From Batillaria attramentaria (lineage: Eukaryota > Mollusca > Gastropoda > Batillariidae): 64,000 nt of DNA. Position numbers and translations under genes: made by a program. Below are positions 25,256-37,928 of the stretch, piece by piece. Below the pieces are notes generated by a model that was given only the letters and a program-made list of their open reading frames with translations, did not search any database and had not been told where the DNA came from. The stretch's first letter is position 1. Each line of letters starts with the position of its first letter. Where the stretch lies: positions 269,501-333,500 of the forward strand of contig JACVVK020000337.1 of assembly GCA_018292915.2 (NCBI GenBank), given 5' to 3'.

Positions 25256-25347
25256 CTTGGCCATCTGTGCCTGGATTCCCTGAGCCTGTAACGCTTGCAC
25301 CGCCAACTCTGCTGCCTGCGGCGCCTCAAAGTCCACAAATCCATAGC
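25256..25347 (-). CDS. RBMS: RBMS-family protein, internal exon c (RNP1 and end of RRM1)
   Basis: This 92-bp exon lies between acceptor TTTCACGTGCAG and donor GTAGGC. The first two bases complete Gly. It then reads [20 protein letters not shown], followed by [10 protein letters not shown], and ends in phase 0. K-G-Y-G-F-V-D-F is the RNP1 octamer of RRM1, with both aromatic RNA-contacting residues present. GIQAQMAK matches the conserved end of RRM1 before the [11 protein letters not shown] linker in vertebrate RBMS. The exon boundary at MAK/QQEQ is where I expect it in the family. The next exon lies 20.3 kb away at 4951. Confidence 0.92.
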
Positions 25348-26087
25348 CTGCACGTGAAACACACAAAGCGGAATTAGGCCAGGAACGGTGACAGCGAACG
25401 TAACACACATTCACTCGTCATCTCACAACAATATGGAATAAGCAGACTGATATATGCAGTTACAACAAATGAAAGGTCCCAGTTAGACCCCCCCCCCCCA
25501 AAAAAAAAAACAAAAAAAAAAACAAAAAAAAAAAAAACAACTGTCTTATTCTGTTTTGAAAGTTTTATTACGTTTGTCGGCGATCTTACAATTAATACAT
25601 CCTCATGACTTCTAAGAAAACCTTCCAATCGTAGACATCAGAACTGTTTTTGTTTGTTTGTTTGTTTTTACATTTTTTTTTTTTCCTTATCGGGGTTTCA
25701 AGTACAGAGGTACCCCAAAACCTGAAACTATTTTCCAGCTCAAATCAAAAACCTGAAACTTGTTTTGGGAAAGAGCTATACCTGAAACTAAATTTTCGGA
25801 ACTTAGTATACTGTAGAAAATAATGTAATGTTTGAAAACTACGAAAATGATAAATAATAATTATGCGATATGTGTTCAGTTCTACTCTGATGGCTTACAG
25901 CAATTCACAGTCACCTTGTTACAATAAAACCTCTACTTAAAATCTGTCCAAATATTTCCCCACACCGGAAACTATCGTTTAAAAACTGCCAAGCCGGGAC
26001 ACAAACTTTCACAATCTTTCCAAGCCGCACAACGTGCACCCCTGCTTTACACTGACTCAAAACAACAACAACAATAACAACACTCAC
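25348..26087 (-). other. RBMS: 740-bp intron inside RRM1 (splits RNP1)
   Basis: Donor GTGAGTG and acceptor CACGTGCAG. It holds a C-then-A homopolymer block (about 25490-25540) and AT-rich unique sequence. Confidence 0.88.
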
Positions 26088-26146
26088 CTTTACATTTATT
26101 TGTTGTTTGGTCGATTATTGCTTTTGTTGAGGTTATTTTACCAAAT
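26088..26146 (-). CDS. RBMS: RBMS-family protein, internal exon b (middle of RRM1)
   Basis: This 59-bp exon lies between acceptor TTTGTCTGTCGCAG and donor GTGAGTG. Its first base completes the Ser codon split across the preceding 897-bp intron. It then encodes FGKITSTKAIIDQTTNKCK (19 residues) and the first base of a Gly codon. This is the helix 1 to beta-3 part of RRM1 and is nearly identical in type to vertebrate RBMS (GKI-STKAI-D-TTNKCKG). The exon is too short for ordinary ORF calling. Its phases match both neighbours exactly, which strongly supports the structure. The intron after it splits the Gly codon inside the RNP1 octamer. Confidence 0.92.
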
Positions 26147-27043
26147 CTGCGACAGACAAAAACCACATACATTTCAGTCTTCACAAAACAGTACAATGTT
26201 AAAAGATTACATACGTCGCCAGTGTATGTATCTTCATCCTTACATTCCCGCAGGCGAAGATAACTGATGAACTTAGCCACTCCGCTACACCAACCTTTTC
26301 TCTCTCTCTCCTAAAATCGATTTTTCGAGGGCATTAGTTCTGGAGGACTTCACACCAGAAATGGGAGCAGGCATCCCCATCTACGGCTGGTTAAAAAAAA
26401 ACAAAAAAAAAACGTAGAGGTCCAATCAAGCGTAAGGTCTTAACTGCTTATCCTCGACTTGGTAGTGGAAAAGGCAGGGTTGATCCCACTTTAAGTTACT
26501 GTAGTCACATAGTGGCCCAGTCCCTGGTTGGTCAAGCAAGAAGTGTGCCAGTGGGAAAGTAAAGGCACGCAATCCAATCCTTGCCTGGGTGCATAGCTTA
26601 CATGCATGCATGCACACATGACCCAAGGCCAAATCAGGGTCTTTGGTGGCGACTAAAAATAGTAGAGGATTGGCTGATATTTGACTCTGGTGGTCGTGTA
26701 TTTCTTAGGGGTAACCTCTCTCTCTCTCAACAAAAACTCCAGGCGCCTTTGACTGGGTGCAACACTCGAGTATCAGTTCCATCGTTTCCAGCTCCAGAAT
26801 GACACGTGAGGCACGGCCCTACGGTAGACCACACACGCCAGTTTAGCGAAACGATAATTATTATTACTCGTTGCAACTCGCTCTGGCCATTTTCCCTGAA
26901 CCCCCCCCCCCCCAACATGGAGAAGAATTCTGCTGCGGTCTGGGAAACGCTTATCAAATCCATGACGCTTAAGCCTTTTTCCAGATGACGGTAAGATTCT
27001 ACAGCATGTCAGTGTGATAAAGTCAATGATGAGGTCTACTCAC
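26147..27043 (-). other. RBMS: 897-bp intron inside RRM1
   Basis: Donor GTGAGT and acceptor TGTCGCAG. Unique sequence with short CATG-rich and C-rich runs; no gene seen. Confidence 0.88.
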
Positions 27044-27198
27044 GATTGGCACAAGTTGACGAGGTCCTTGTCCGTGGTGTTGGGACTAAGGCCCCGGATG
27101 TAGAGATTGGTTCTGGAGAGCGCGTCCCCAGAGTGGTTACTGGATTGACTGCTCGTCGTGTTGGGGCTGGCCGCCGGCATGCTGCGTGCAGGGTAGGT
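27044..27198 (-). CDS. RBMS: RBMS-family protein, internal exon a (linker and start of RRM1)
   Basis: RBMS/shep proteins bind single-stranded DNA and AU-rich RNA through two tandem RRMs; nuclear and cytoplasmic roles are known for the family. This 155-bp exon follows an excellent acceptor (a TTTTTCTTCTC tract, then GTTGCAG) and ends at donor GTGAGT. It encodes 51 residues plus two bases of the next codon. It starts [20 protein letters not shown], a Ser/Thr/Pro linker resembling the vertebrate segment before RRM1, and continues into [25 protein letters not shown] is the RNP2 strand of RRM1. The Met in RSMPAAS aligns with a Met in vertebrate RBMS1 and could be an internal start. The upstream junction is phase 0, so the preceding exon must end on a codon boundary; none was found. 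The family match rests on recognition of the motifs, not a search. Confidence 0.9.
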
Positions 27199-27349
27199 CT
27201 GCAACGAGAAGAAAAAGACCGTAAGTACAAGATGTCTGGTTCAACAAAAGCAATAAAAACAGCAAACAGAGTATTGCAAACAAAAACTTTCCGTGTATAA
27301 CCACGTTTCCAGTGACATTCACAACATACACAATCCAGAATCAGCTTAC

Positions 27350-27403
27350 GTGAACCAGGCACTAGACGTGAACCAGGCACTAGACGTGAACCAGGCACTA
27401 GAC
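27350..27403. repeat. 18-bp minisatellite, 3 units
   Basis: GTGAACCAGGCACTAGAC at 27350, 27368 and 27386, identical units. It lies about 150 bp upstream of the RRM1 exon in the transcript direction. Confidence 0.95.
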
Positions 27404-28500
27404 GTGCGAGTTCAAGCGCACGAAGTCAAAATACCAAACACTAAAACCAAAAAGAAATCCACACAACAAGAATTACAACAATGAACTGTGGGTTTCCACA
27501 GTGGGGCACCAGCTAATCTTTGCTTACTGTTCAGCAAGAGGGCTGAACTGAGGGTCACACAGGCATACGTACAAGAACAGAACCACACGAAACACGGCAC
27601 TGATAGTCCAGTCTCGCCGAATCTAACATGAATCCGTCAAATGATACAGCAGTATACCCTAAGTCCCTATTTCTACACAGCGATAGACTATGGTAAGACA
27701 CAAAAGCCACCAAAACAGCGTCTGGAAAGGCAAGCTTATTGGAACCGCGGACCCAAAGCACCTCTTGTAAAGAATCCACCGGAGACTGGGAGGCTGCAAC
27801 AACGGATAGGTATCCCACTAAACACGATTGACAACCTTCCCGAATGGGCGATTCCGCGCCAGAGATCTTTCTTTCTTTCTCTCTCTCTCTCCACACTAAA
27901 AACCCCCCGGATTCTTCGCAAACTCTGAAGCAGACGCGATGAAGATTCCTCCTCATAAAGTCTGCCTGCTCGAGGGATGATAAGTTTTGTGACCAATGGA
28001 TGCTCGCGAGGCTTGGGGCATTAGCAGGCAGGAGAGGCTTTTTTCTGTCTGTGCTGGCAGAACTGAGCGTGATGGTGCAGGGTACACCAGACTCAGGACC
28101 AGGCCGGGAAAAGAAATATCATCTCGGCCAATCATCATCCGCTCTTCTCCCGTTTCACATCCACCTCGTCTCTTATCACACGCCGACCCAGGATGAAGCC
28201 AGTGACCCCATGTATCAGAAACGTAACCTTCCACAGTCCCCAGCAGTTTAACGGGCGCTATTCGTGGTGAGACCATTCGTCGGAGATTGTGTCGACTGCG
28301 GTCCCCTCCCTCCCCCCCCCCCAAAAAAAAAAAAAAAAAATCCACTGGAACCATTTCTTATAATTATCTATGGGGAGTTGTGCACCAGCCTAGTCTCGGA
28401 GAAACGCAAATGAAATACACAACAAAATTTAAAAATAAGCCAGTCAGGTAGTTTAGTTTTATCTTATTACATCTGCATTGAAGTGGAATGACTTGAACAC

Positions 28501-28517
28501 CCCCCCCCCCTCTCTCT

Positions 28518-28584
<67 letters not shown>
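28501..28584. repeat. Poly-C, CT, (AC)n microsatellite
   Basis: C10, CT10, then an AC run of about 62 bp. Confidence 0.96.
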
Positions 28585-28585
<1 letters not shown>

Positions 28586-28981
28586 TTCTTGTGCGTAATA
28601 ACAGACAGACACACAAACCCTAAAAATAATTCCGCAATGCCTGTTGGACAGTCCGCGCCTCTTTCGTCAGTTTCGGTAACACCTGCATCTACTTCACCGA
28701 GACCCTGACAACCAATCAAACTGCCCCACTGCACTAAAACTACATTTCGACCCGCCACTCACAACTCCCAGTAGGGGCAGACTGAGGGAGATAGGTCTAT
28801 CGCACGGTCCCCCTTTCATCCACCCATCTCTAATCGCCGAGATAAGACCGCTAATTAAAACTAGGTCAGCGAAGACCTACTGGATGCCGGCAACGAGGTC
28901 AGTGATGTGGGTGTCCTCGCGACCCGTAAAATGAGGTGGTGAGATTCGTTACAGCGTGTCTAAATTTACAGGAGGTTAGAG

Positions 28982-29030
28982 GGTGGGTGTGGGTGTTTGG
29001 GGGTTTAACGTCCTTTTCCACCACATACGG
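28982..29030 (-). mobile_element. Severely 5'-truncated SINE (49 bp)
   Basis: Exact 12-bp duplication AGGAGGTTAGAG at 28970-28981 and 29031-29042 around only the last part of the SINE (GTTTAACGTCC, CCACCACATACGG and the tail). Confidence 0.9.
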
Positions 29031-29068
29031 AGGAGGTTAGAGACGCCCATGTAATGTAAATGACGGTC

Positions 29069-29140
29069 ATAATAATAATAATAATAAATGGTTCTTGTAT
29101 GGCGCTGATCTCGCAAAACAATTTTTAGAAAGGATTCCTG
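29069..29140 (-). mobile_element. Probable retroposon 3' end with (TTA)n tail
   Basis: On the minus strand, GCGCCATACAAGAACCATT is followed by (TAT)n. No duplication found; family not identified. Confidence 0.35.
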
Positions 29141-29813
29141 GACACTTCCACTGTAACCTGATACTGATAATGAAATTGAAAATGAACTGAACTGAACGAC
29201 GACACAACGCATCACTCATTTTTTCGCAGTTCGCATTTCCTCTTTCAGTACCATTTACTTATCCGAGAAGCTGAGAAGTTTTCCTTTAAAGTTAATTTTG
29301 AACTGAACAACGATACAACAGAGCAGCCAGTAGAGTAGACAGGATGGTGCGAAACTCAAAGCATCACCACATCGCAACAGTGGGTACAGTACTGTAATTG
29401 TGACCGAGAAACCACCACTAACGTGAAACGGGAGAATGATGATGTGTACTCTCGCAGGAAGTTGGTAATCATAACATCATCATAGGTAGAGATACCGCGA
29501 GAGCTGAGCAAGCATCCTGAGGGGACTGGGGGGTGAGGTGGGCGAAGAGACCGAAGATGGGTTCTGACAGCACAGGTAGATAGTGGAATCTCTGGTACCG
29601 TTAACCTGCCGGGTTACGGTTAATTGGGTGAGCTGCCTGAAAGGCGGTTCCGGCATGCTTCCCCTGCCTAGAGAAATGGATACGCTATATTTGTAATTGC
29701 ACGTTCGTTACACAAACGTGATGTGTAAGCAACTACGGGGTGCACGAATACGATGACTGAGGCATCTGCTTAAAATACAACGAGACTGCCTACCATTACC
29801 GTGCACCTATTTA

Positions 29814-29815
<2 letters not shown>

Positions 29816-29889
<74 letters not shown>

Positions 29890-29890
29890 G
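29816..29890. repeat. (GT)n(GA)n microsatellite
   Basis: GT run to 29868 then GA run. Confidence 0.96.
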
Positions 29891-31550
29891 CAGGTTGCAT
29901 TGAAAACGCATTCAATGTGGGCGTATGGTTCGATGTAAAAATGCGACCACTACAAGTGCATACAAGAACCGACGCTCCTTTTCCACCTGTCAACAATGGG
30001 GCAAGCAAACGTACCGACATAAATCTATTCAGTCAGCTTTTGAGCAAGTCAGTTCTGGAGGTCAAGACTAGCTACGATGCTTGTCGGCCTAGCCCACATA
30101 TCCTGACGTTACCGACTATCCGGTTAAAAAAAATCGATCCGAAATCACGAATGCACGAATACAAAGGATGTAGGATAATCGGCGCGACAGACAAGAGCGA
30201 GCTTGTTGTGGAGCTGTTTCAACACACCTGTAGAACACCAAAGCCAAACCCCCTACCCTGCATCTCAACCCCCATTCCCCCTCCCCTCCACCCAAACAAC
30301 GCTTCTTGGCTACCTAAGGATTTTACCCCCCTCCCCACACCACCTCAACACTCCTTTTTCCTTCCGTCTATGCTATACCCCCCACCCCAAGTCCCAGCCC
30401 CACCCTCACGCCACCCCAACAACCACCACCACCGCCGCCGTGCCCGCGAGATCAGAAACCTAATCCAGGCCGTCCCATACCTGGCGCTCCACACAAAGGG
30501 AGATCAGCAGGGAGGCATCGAAGTGTATTGATCTGTTTCGAGCGTTATGCGCATATATTGGCCACGCGTATCACGTGCTAGTGGCTTCGAAGGGACCCGA
30601 CTGTTGCGCCAGCTATTCAGATTCTGCCTGCATGTGTGTACATGGGGTGTAGTCAAAATGGATCAGCGCGCTTCCGGTGCTATACCTCTCCAAATAGTAG
30701 CACCGCCAAGTCAGAATGTTTCCAGACAGTAGCACCGCGTGTTTCTATTTTCAAATTTGAGCAGCACCGAGTGTTTCCAACGGATTTCGGTCTGTCGGTG
30801 GGAAACTGAGAAAGGGATCGTTAAACAACCAGACACTGGCTTGAACTAAAGCGTTACCTCGATGCAGAAACGTGAGCATGCTTATACTGTGCGTGAGAGA
30901 AATCGTCATCAACATTGGTTAAGCGGAATAGCACTGGAAACAATCCCGTCCGTTTTGACTACACCCCGTGCAGTATGCTTCTGCGAATGTTTACATGTGT
31001 CCTGCCACGCCTCCTCTCTAAACTTACAAATCCACCCTCCACACTCCTCTCTCCCGCCCCCTCTTCCTCCTTACCGTTCCCCCTCCTCTGTCCCACCCCT
31101 GTCCAACCCCTCTTCTCATCTTTCCCATAGTAATCTCAATCACACTGTGGTGATATGGTCCAGAATCGCCTGGTAATCGATACTGCGTACTCCAGAGCGG
31201 TGTTTTCAAAAGCACGGCGTTTAGTTCAAGATGGAAACGCGGATTACCTGAGACTCGGTTCGCACAATAAAGGACACGATCTGATAAAGTGTGGAATGAC
31301 ATGAAACCCTTTTGTTATCGAACACTACTGCTCTACGATCTTCCAGGTTCTGGTCTACCCAAGCTGCCGAGGGAATTAGCCCATTATAAACAAGTGTGTG
31401 TGTGTATATATATATATCTAAAGGCATTTAGTAGCCTCTCCTGGCACCCAAAAGTAAAATACACTGTACTGCCTTGGTACTGACATGCACGTCTTCAAAA
31501 ATGAAGTTAGACTGTCCCATATATTATATGGCATTACATGTATCATGATA

Positions 31551-31595
31551 TAGAGATATATATATATATAATATATATATATATATAATATATAG
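31551..31595. repeat. (AT)n microsatellite
   Basis: Alternating TA with AATAT breaks; likely to extrude a cruciform. Confidence 0.92.
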
Positions 31596-32734
31596 AAATT
31601 ATGCATAGAGACAAGTGAGGACTGGTCCCGAGGAAAGCATAAGCAGAGTCCAAATACTGAAACCTAACCCCTCCCCCTCCCCCTCCCTCTCTCATAATTC
31701 GTGAACCACCGATGCAAAGGTTGCTTTCATTGAATTTTTATTGAGCATGTCTTGTTTATGCTCAAACTGTTTTTCTGTACTTTTACCAGTGCAACAAAAA
31801 TAAATCATTTAAATCAAGTGGGAAGCAAGTTATACGAATATACGTAAACCAAGAACATCATAAAATAAATATTGAAACGGCCGGGTCTTATGTTGCTTCT
31901 TAAAATCTTCAAAACCATTAGGCGTTCTCTGCTATCTGCGCAAAAAGCTTCCAGCAGCCCCCATCCATCACGCCACCCCCATACGCACACCCGCAAACTT
32001 CAACAAAAAGAAAAAACAAAATGTCTTCGCTTGATCCGCAAAGCAATAGCGACCTCACGAAGATGTGGTGGTCGTGCAAATGGGGGTCTGACAGTTCTTT
32101 GTGGCAGGCACATTCTTCCCGACCCCAACACACATCGCATTGTGTTCCCAACAACAGGTGATCTCACCCCATCTAACCTCTTACCTACTATGTAAATCAC
32201 GATCATAAAAAGATCCTGTGCAAACAGTATGCGTGGTTTCTTTCTCGGCTTACTTGTTGGATCTTGCTGAAAGCCGGTCTGGCTTCTCGAATCTCGAGCA
32301 CTATTGCTGTGAGCAATTTTTCATGGTCAACTGTCAGTGATGGAAACATTGTTCGTTCGTTTCGTCCACGACAAGAGGATGAGAATCTGGTCTGGTTCAT
32401 TATCCGAACTTCGGAGAGACTTCAGCTGAAAAAGGGGAATCTCTCATTCAAACATACACCCACCCACCCTATCCCAGACCTCCCGCCCTCCCCCCCCCCC
32501 CTTCCTTCCTCTCGTTTGTTCAGCGTTGAATGGACGAACAGGACACTCGGGGGAAGGGGAAGTGCGGTAACTTCCCCGCCAAACATGTTTACGCAGGCAC
32601 AACAATAATAAAATAAACCACTTGACTTTGCCCGATACCTACTGAGTTTTTCAATTCGTGTTACTGCACCAAGTCGAAGGCCTTGACGTATGTAAATACA
32701 TGTACATTTACTGTCGCCGTGTAACGTTTCACCG

Positions 32735-32735
<1 letters not shown>

Positions 32736-32801
<66 letters not shown>
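32736..32801. repeat. (GT)33 microsatellite
   Basis: Uninterrupted. Confidence 0.97.
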
Positions 32802-32805
<4 letters not shown>

Positions 32806-33797
32806 GACTCAGCTGAACAGAAATAAAGCATGCACTCGGCAAACACGCGTCAACGGAATTATTTCAAATATATATATTTCCAGAACATTCCAAACCGGCG
32901 CCTGGCGCATTTTCAGCTATTTTGTTCTCCAGAACCCCAAGGTTTACAAGCCTGTGAACAGTGAAATACTTTTCAAGCAGGTGACATTTCGAACAGTTTA
33001 CACTTGTCGGCAAGCCCAAAACAATAATACTAGCAAAGACACGAAGACATGCAGGAAAAGCCCTTAGCAGTTGTTTTGCACACGCGGGGGGAGGGGGGGG
33101 GGCAGTTTTGGGCCCCTGGCCGACATGCCGAGGGGTGCCAGTGGAAATGTCCCCTAATTTTTCCCATCTTCTCATAAAACAGTTAGATTAAGGGTCGTAA
33201 GCCCTCGCTGGGCCGCTCGGCAAACAAGTGTCCCGTGCCGAGCTGCTCTGCCGGGCTTGTGTGTCGTGCTGTCGGTAAATACTGTCAGGCATAAACTTGT
33301 CAAGGGTCAAGGGGCAGGCTAGTCCACTGCCTTCCTTACACCCCCTCCCCCCATACCCCCAGGTTCTCCTCCCCCCCCCCCTCCCCGGATCCCTTCCACC
33401 TTTTCAAACTTCTTCAAACACCACCACCTCCCCTTTCTCTCCCTTGCAGTCCTACTTCCCCTCCATCGTCACCTTTAGTCTTCAGCTCTCGAACGTGGGG
33501 CTTGAGGACTCATAAATTTACTTTAGGCTCTCTGTCACCCTAGATACAAACACTTGTAAACGCATCACACTTGCTCAGCCAATGAGTAAAACGCCCCCCC
33601 CCCCCCAACACACCCACCCACACCCACTGGTACACACATACAGGTGGATGGTTAGTCACTCCGCTGCCATGAAACTATCTGATGACACATCGAGTTAAGT
33701 CTTGCTTCCTTACATGGAAGAAGAAACTACACGTTGTTCAATGGCCATCATGAACAGAAAGTATCGATTCGGAAAGTTACAATGTCCCTAAAACGAA

Positions 33798-33800
<3 letters not shown>

Positions 33801-33867
<67 letters not shown>
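33801..33867. repeat. (AC)n microsatellite
   Basis: Uninterrupted. Confidence 0.97.
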
Positions 33868-33868
<1 letters not shown>

Positions 33869-35741
33869 CGATCTTTAATCAGAAAAGCTAATAAGCAATT
33901 CCTGACGTGTAACAACGTATAGTGTAGAAATTTGCGTGACAGATGCAACGTAAAAGATGGACAGAACGGCAAAGAAAACACATGCAAGAGTCTACAGCAG
34001 CAAAGGGCAGTCACTAATCAGGTCAGAATGCTGTCCCTGTTTGACAGGCAGCTGGATGTGACTGTGTGTTTAACGTGTATTTAGACACGGGACTAAAGAC
34101 ACCGCGCGACTAAGCCCAGGAAGAGAACGGGTCATGGTACCAACAACTACCTGCTGAGACTAACGGGCGAAAGGCCTGTGGCGGCGCCACTAGCTGGCTG
34201 CAGTTACCTCGCTGATTGTCCTCTTGGGCATTCGATTAGGTAACCCAGGGTATACTTACACAAGACGCATACCTCTGCTTACGAACACAGCACGGAGAAG
34301 TTTGGAACATGTGGCAAGGTTTTAGCTATCACGTATGGCCACGCTAGTCTGAAGTCGCAAAATGCCACCTGACGGAAGTTATCAAATATGTCACCTCAAC
34401 CGTAACAAACGAATCGTAAACGACATTAATACTTCGCCACAGGCTTACACGCACGGTAGGTAAATTCACAAACTCATAACGACCTACAGGCGTATCAAAA
34501 GCATCTAACTCTAGCGTGAAGTCTGCCATTGTTTTCTGCACACTGCATGATAAATGTGTGATAATTTGGTTATGAAAACTCTTGCAATTATTACTTGAGA
34601 ACTTTAGAAGACTTTGATTTTGTTCCCGTTTCGTTCTCATCGTTACAGTTTTGCGAGCGGAATGAAATAATTATAATAATGTTAATTACATATTTAGGGC
34701 TGTACGGCGCGCGTGCAATAATGACTATTACAATCACAACAATGAGAATAGTAGTGTGATAGCCAGAATTATTTACTTCATTACAAGACCACAAAAACGT
34801 CTGACTATATAATTATTACATCACAAAGTGAAATGAAACGCGACTCGCTGGTGCTTGTACTCTTCAATTCATACAAGTTATAATTACTGTCGCATCTGCC
34901 ATTGCAGGTGTACGTTTCTCAAGTCACGCCTCGACAACCAACATACCACCCCCCTTCAGCAACGGTTTTTGGACAAGAACAGCGAGCTGTACAACCAGTC
35001 CTGAAACTAGCGAAAGATGATGGGCCCGTTACGCCGGTCCGTTTCTCCCTCCTGTTAGCCAGTTGAAAGGAAACCGGCCAAGCGTGTCCGGAACATAACG
35101 ATCAATTAAAATGCCCTGCGCATCACACATCAAACCAAGCGTAACGACTTGCACGACACACTTTAATCGACCTTCTCTAGACGACATGCTGCTGCTGGCT
35201 GTCTTACAAATACTCGCTCCTTCACGCTTGGCCATTTCGTACAAGTTTATGATTCTGACGGTGATGGGAGTCTAGTCATACGGAATTCTGCACTCAGAAC
35301 ATCGACTGTGTGTACGCAGTTGCTATTCCTACAGTTTAGCTGACCTTATGTCCAAACTAAAAAACAGTTGATATGGACTGAAGATAAACTAATTAAAAAA
35401 CAGCTTAGCTCCCTTTACCAGCACCACCCCCACCCCTCCCTCGCCCATAACTGCCAGTCAAAACCCTATTCCACCCCTAAACCTCAGTCAATACAGATTC
35501 AGTATGGCAGAAAGCACTCCCATTTCTGACCGGTATAGAACAGATTGTAGATATGAAGGAGAAGCAGGCACACCTGGGCCGTACAATGCAACTAGTTTAC
35601 CCACCTGTAGGCATCAATTACATCAAGCGGAAACTACAGATAACAACGCCTAGGGTGGTGTGTCATCTGCCCCAAGGCATTAATACAAAAGAATCCAAAC
35701 CAAAAGGACAGGAGAAAATGACTCAAAAATCTCGAAACTGA

Positions 35742-35768
35742 CCCCCCCCCCCCCCCCCCCCCCCCCCC
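35742..35768. repeat. Poly-C tract, 27 bp
   Basis: Pure C run; a candidate i-motif/G-quadruplex site. Confidence 0.95.
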
Positions 35769-35845
35769 TACGAAATAAACCGAATCAAGAAAGGACAAGA
35801 AAAATCATTGAAGTTTCAACTCAACAGTGCGCGTGCGAAGAATGT

Positions 35846-36120
35846 TTTGGCCCCAGCTGTGGACGGATTCGAACTCACGACCCAAGCAATTAATTCAAAC
35901 GCTCTGCCACTCGGCTATCCCACTGAGACCCAAGCAGAGAACCTCTGACGTTGCCCAAAGCAAAGCAAAACAACCCATATCCGCCCCAAAGTCACTCGCC
36001 CAGCCAAGCAGCCAAAGACACGTGTATGTGTATGCCAGGAACAACTTGTCCTAAAGGGCTCAAAGCCATAGGACGTAAAGCAAGCTAATGATGATGATGA
36101 CTCGGCTATCCCAGTTCCCC
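35846..36120 (-). mobile_element. SINE head fragment (copy G) interrupted by another retroposon
   Basis: A tRNA-like head with inverted B box (GATTCGAAC) runs 35846-35922 and resumes at 36114 with GTTCCCC. The interruption is a separate element with its own 14-bp duplication. The 3' body of this copy is missing. Confidence 0.7.
35923..36099 (+). mobile_element. 177-bp retroposon with (GAT)n tail inserted in SINE copy G
   Basis: Exact 14-bp duplication ACTCGGCTATCCCA at 35909-35922 and 36100-36113. The element ends GCAAGCTAATGATGATGATG, a microsatellite-type tail in place of poly-A. It is not similar to the main SINE. Family not recognised. Confidence 0.82.
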
Positions 36121-36125
36121 AGCTG

Positions 36126-36305
36126 GGGGGGGGGGGGGGGCGGTGTTTGGGAGTTTAACGTCCTTTTCCACCACGCAAGGGTGATATCAAAGACGGGGCA
36201 ACGAAAAAAAGGCCAGCACAAATATTCGGCACCAGCCGGGGTTCGAACTCACGACCCGAGCATTGAGAGTCCAACGCTCTACCGTTCGGCTATCCCGGCT
36301 CCCCC
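36126..36305 (-). mobile_element. tRNA-derived SINE, full length (copy H), poly-C tail
   Basis: The head has a well-preserved B box (GTTCGAACC, seen inverted), and the body includes GTTTAACGTCC and TATCAAAGACGGGGCAACG. The 3' tail has become an almost pure run of about 15 C (G on the + strand). No clear target-site duplication. It lies directly beside the truncated copy G. Confidence 0.82.
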
Positions 36306-37606
36306 ACCAAACTGGGGTTCAGAAGAAAGGAAATACGCCGATTCAAGAAAGAATAACCGCCGTACTACCATGTGTGTGTTCACAGGCGGAGGCTATCTGG
36401 CCTTTTTCCGCCGCCTGAATACAACTGTTCTGTGTGAACTGGTCAGTGGAAATAAAACCATGTTTAAATCAGAATAACCGAAGACCGATTTCGCTACGCA
36501 TAGCGGATACACAGTCACAGCTGGGTCCTTACGATAACGGACCACGCTGCCAACGTAGATGGCGTGGATGTGCCTGATTCGAGCGGGTTCACGAACTTTC
36601 CAACGCATGCTGGCTCCTTAACCGACCTATACACGGTAATAATCTCATGACTAACGCCATACAGTCAAATCCACAAATCACAGAAATAACATCCAAACAC
36701 AAACCTGCATTGCGTAATTATATCCTTCACACTGCCACACACTGCAAACAAAGAACCGCAAGTTCCGCCGTCCGAAGTCTTACACCGTCCTATACCGTCA
36801 CACGTAGCATGCGCGGTTCAGATCCAACACGCATACTGGTTGGTCGGCCGTTGTCCACTACTGAGGACCACGTGCGAAACTCCTTCAGTGTGTATAGTAC
36901 AACACTAGCAGTTAGTGTTGCATCATGCAAGTACGCGGGACTCGTTGGCTCCCCGCTGATTTATCGCAGTCCGACCACGGTCCATAGGGAGGCGGGACCG
37001 ACACTTGGCTGATTAAAACCATTCAGTATTCTGTACATACACACGTGACGCGCGGACCGTTGGTCAGTGTACAACGGTGAACACATCCGGGGCCCACGCT
37101 ATGCACCGCCGTAACACTGACCCCTGCATTAGGCAACCATGTCCCCAGGGCAAGAACTGGACTGTTATCTCGAGAACAGTCTGCTATAAGCGTCGGTCAT
37201 TAGATCACGCCCTTCCACTGCAGTCAGCGCGGGAAATTTCTTTCTTTGCTGGATGCACGAACGAAAGATTTGCCTCCCTCCCAATCCCTCTCCGGTCAGA
37301 TCCCACGATCATAAATTACTGTACATTAGCCCCCCCCCCCCCCCCCCCCCAAAAGTGTTGTTTGTGGTAACCCGACCGACCCTATCCCCCCCCCCCCCCG
37401 ACCCTAGAAAAAATTTTTTTGGCTGCTGGGGGAAAAAAAAATACAAGCACGACCAGTTTCGGTTTTCATGCGCCTGTCGTCAGGGAAGACGTGCGCCATC
37501 GCGGACCCAAGATTAGAACGAAACATGGCAAGATAGTGTGTTATAATATTAAATACAGTTTCACAGAGCATCATTTCTTATTAATACCCTGTTTCTTTGT
37601 TCTTGG

Positions 37607-37638
<32 letters not shown>

Positions 37639-37928
37639 TGTGTGTGTGTGTGTGTTGGGGGGGCGGTGTGTGTTTGGTTGTTAAAGAAACCCCCCCCCCC
37701 CCCCCCCAAAAAAAAAAAAAAACAACCCTACCTACCTACCCTGTTTTTTTTTTTTTTAGCCATGTTACAGAAACAAATATATATATATATATATATATTG
37801 GCCTTATCAGTACAAACTCGAAAGCGGAAGACATGCTACATGAAGCAATATCACACATGCGTGAGATAAACACCCATGATCACGTGCACCCACTGACCAG
37901 TTGCCGTTAGCGTTTCACTTGCTGCTTT

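Noticed and set aside
29818..30531. 237-residue plus-strand open frame
   Set aside because: It starts inside a GT/GA microsatellite, is proline-rich from low-complexity C-rich DNA at the end, and shows no recognisable domain.
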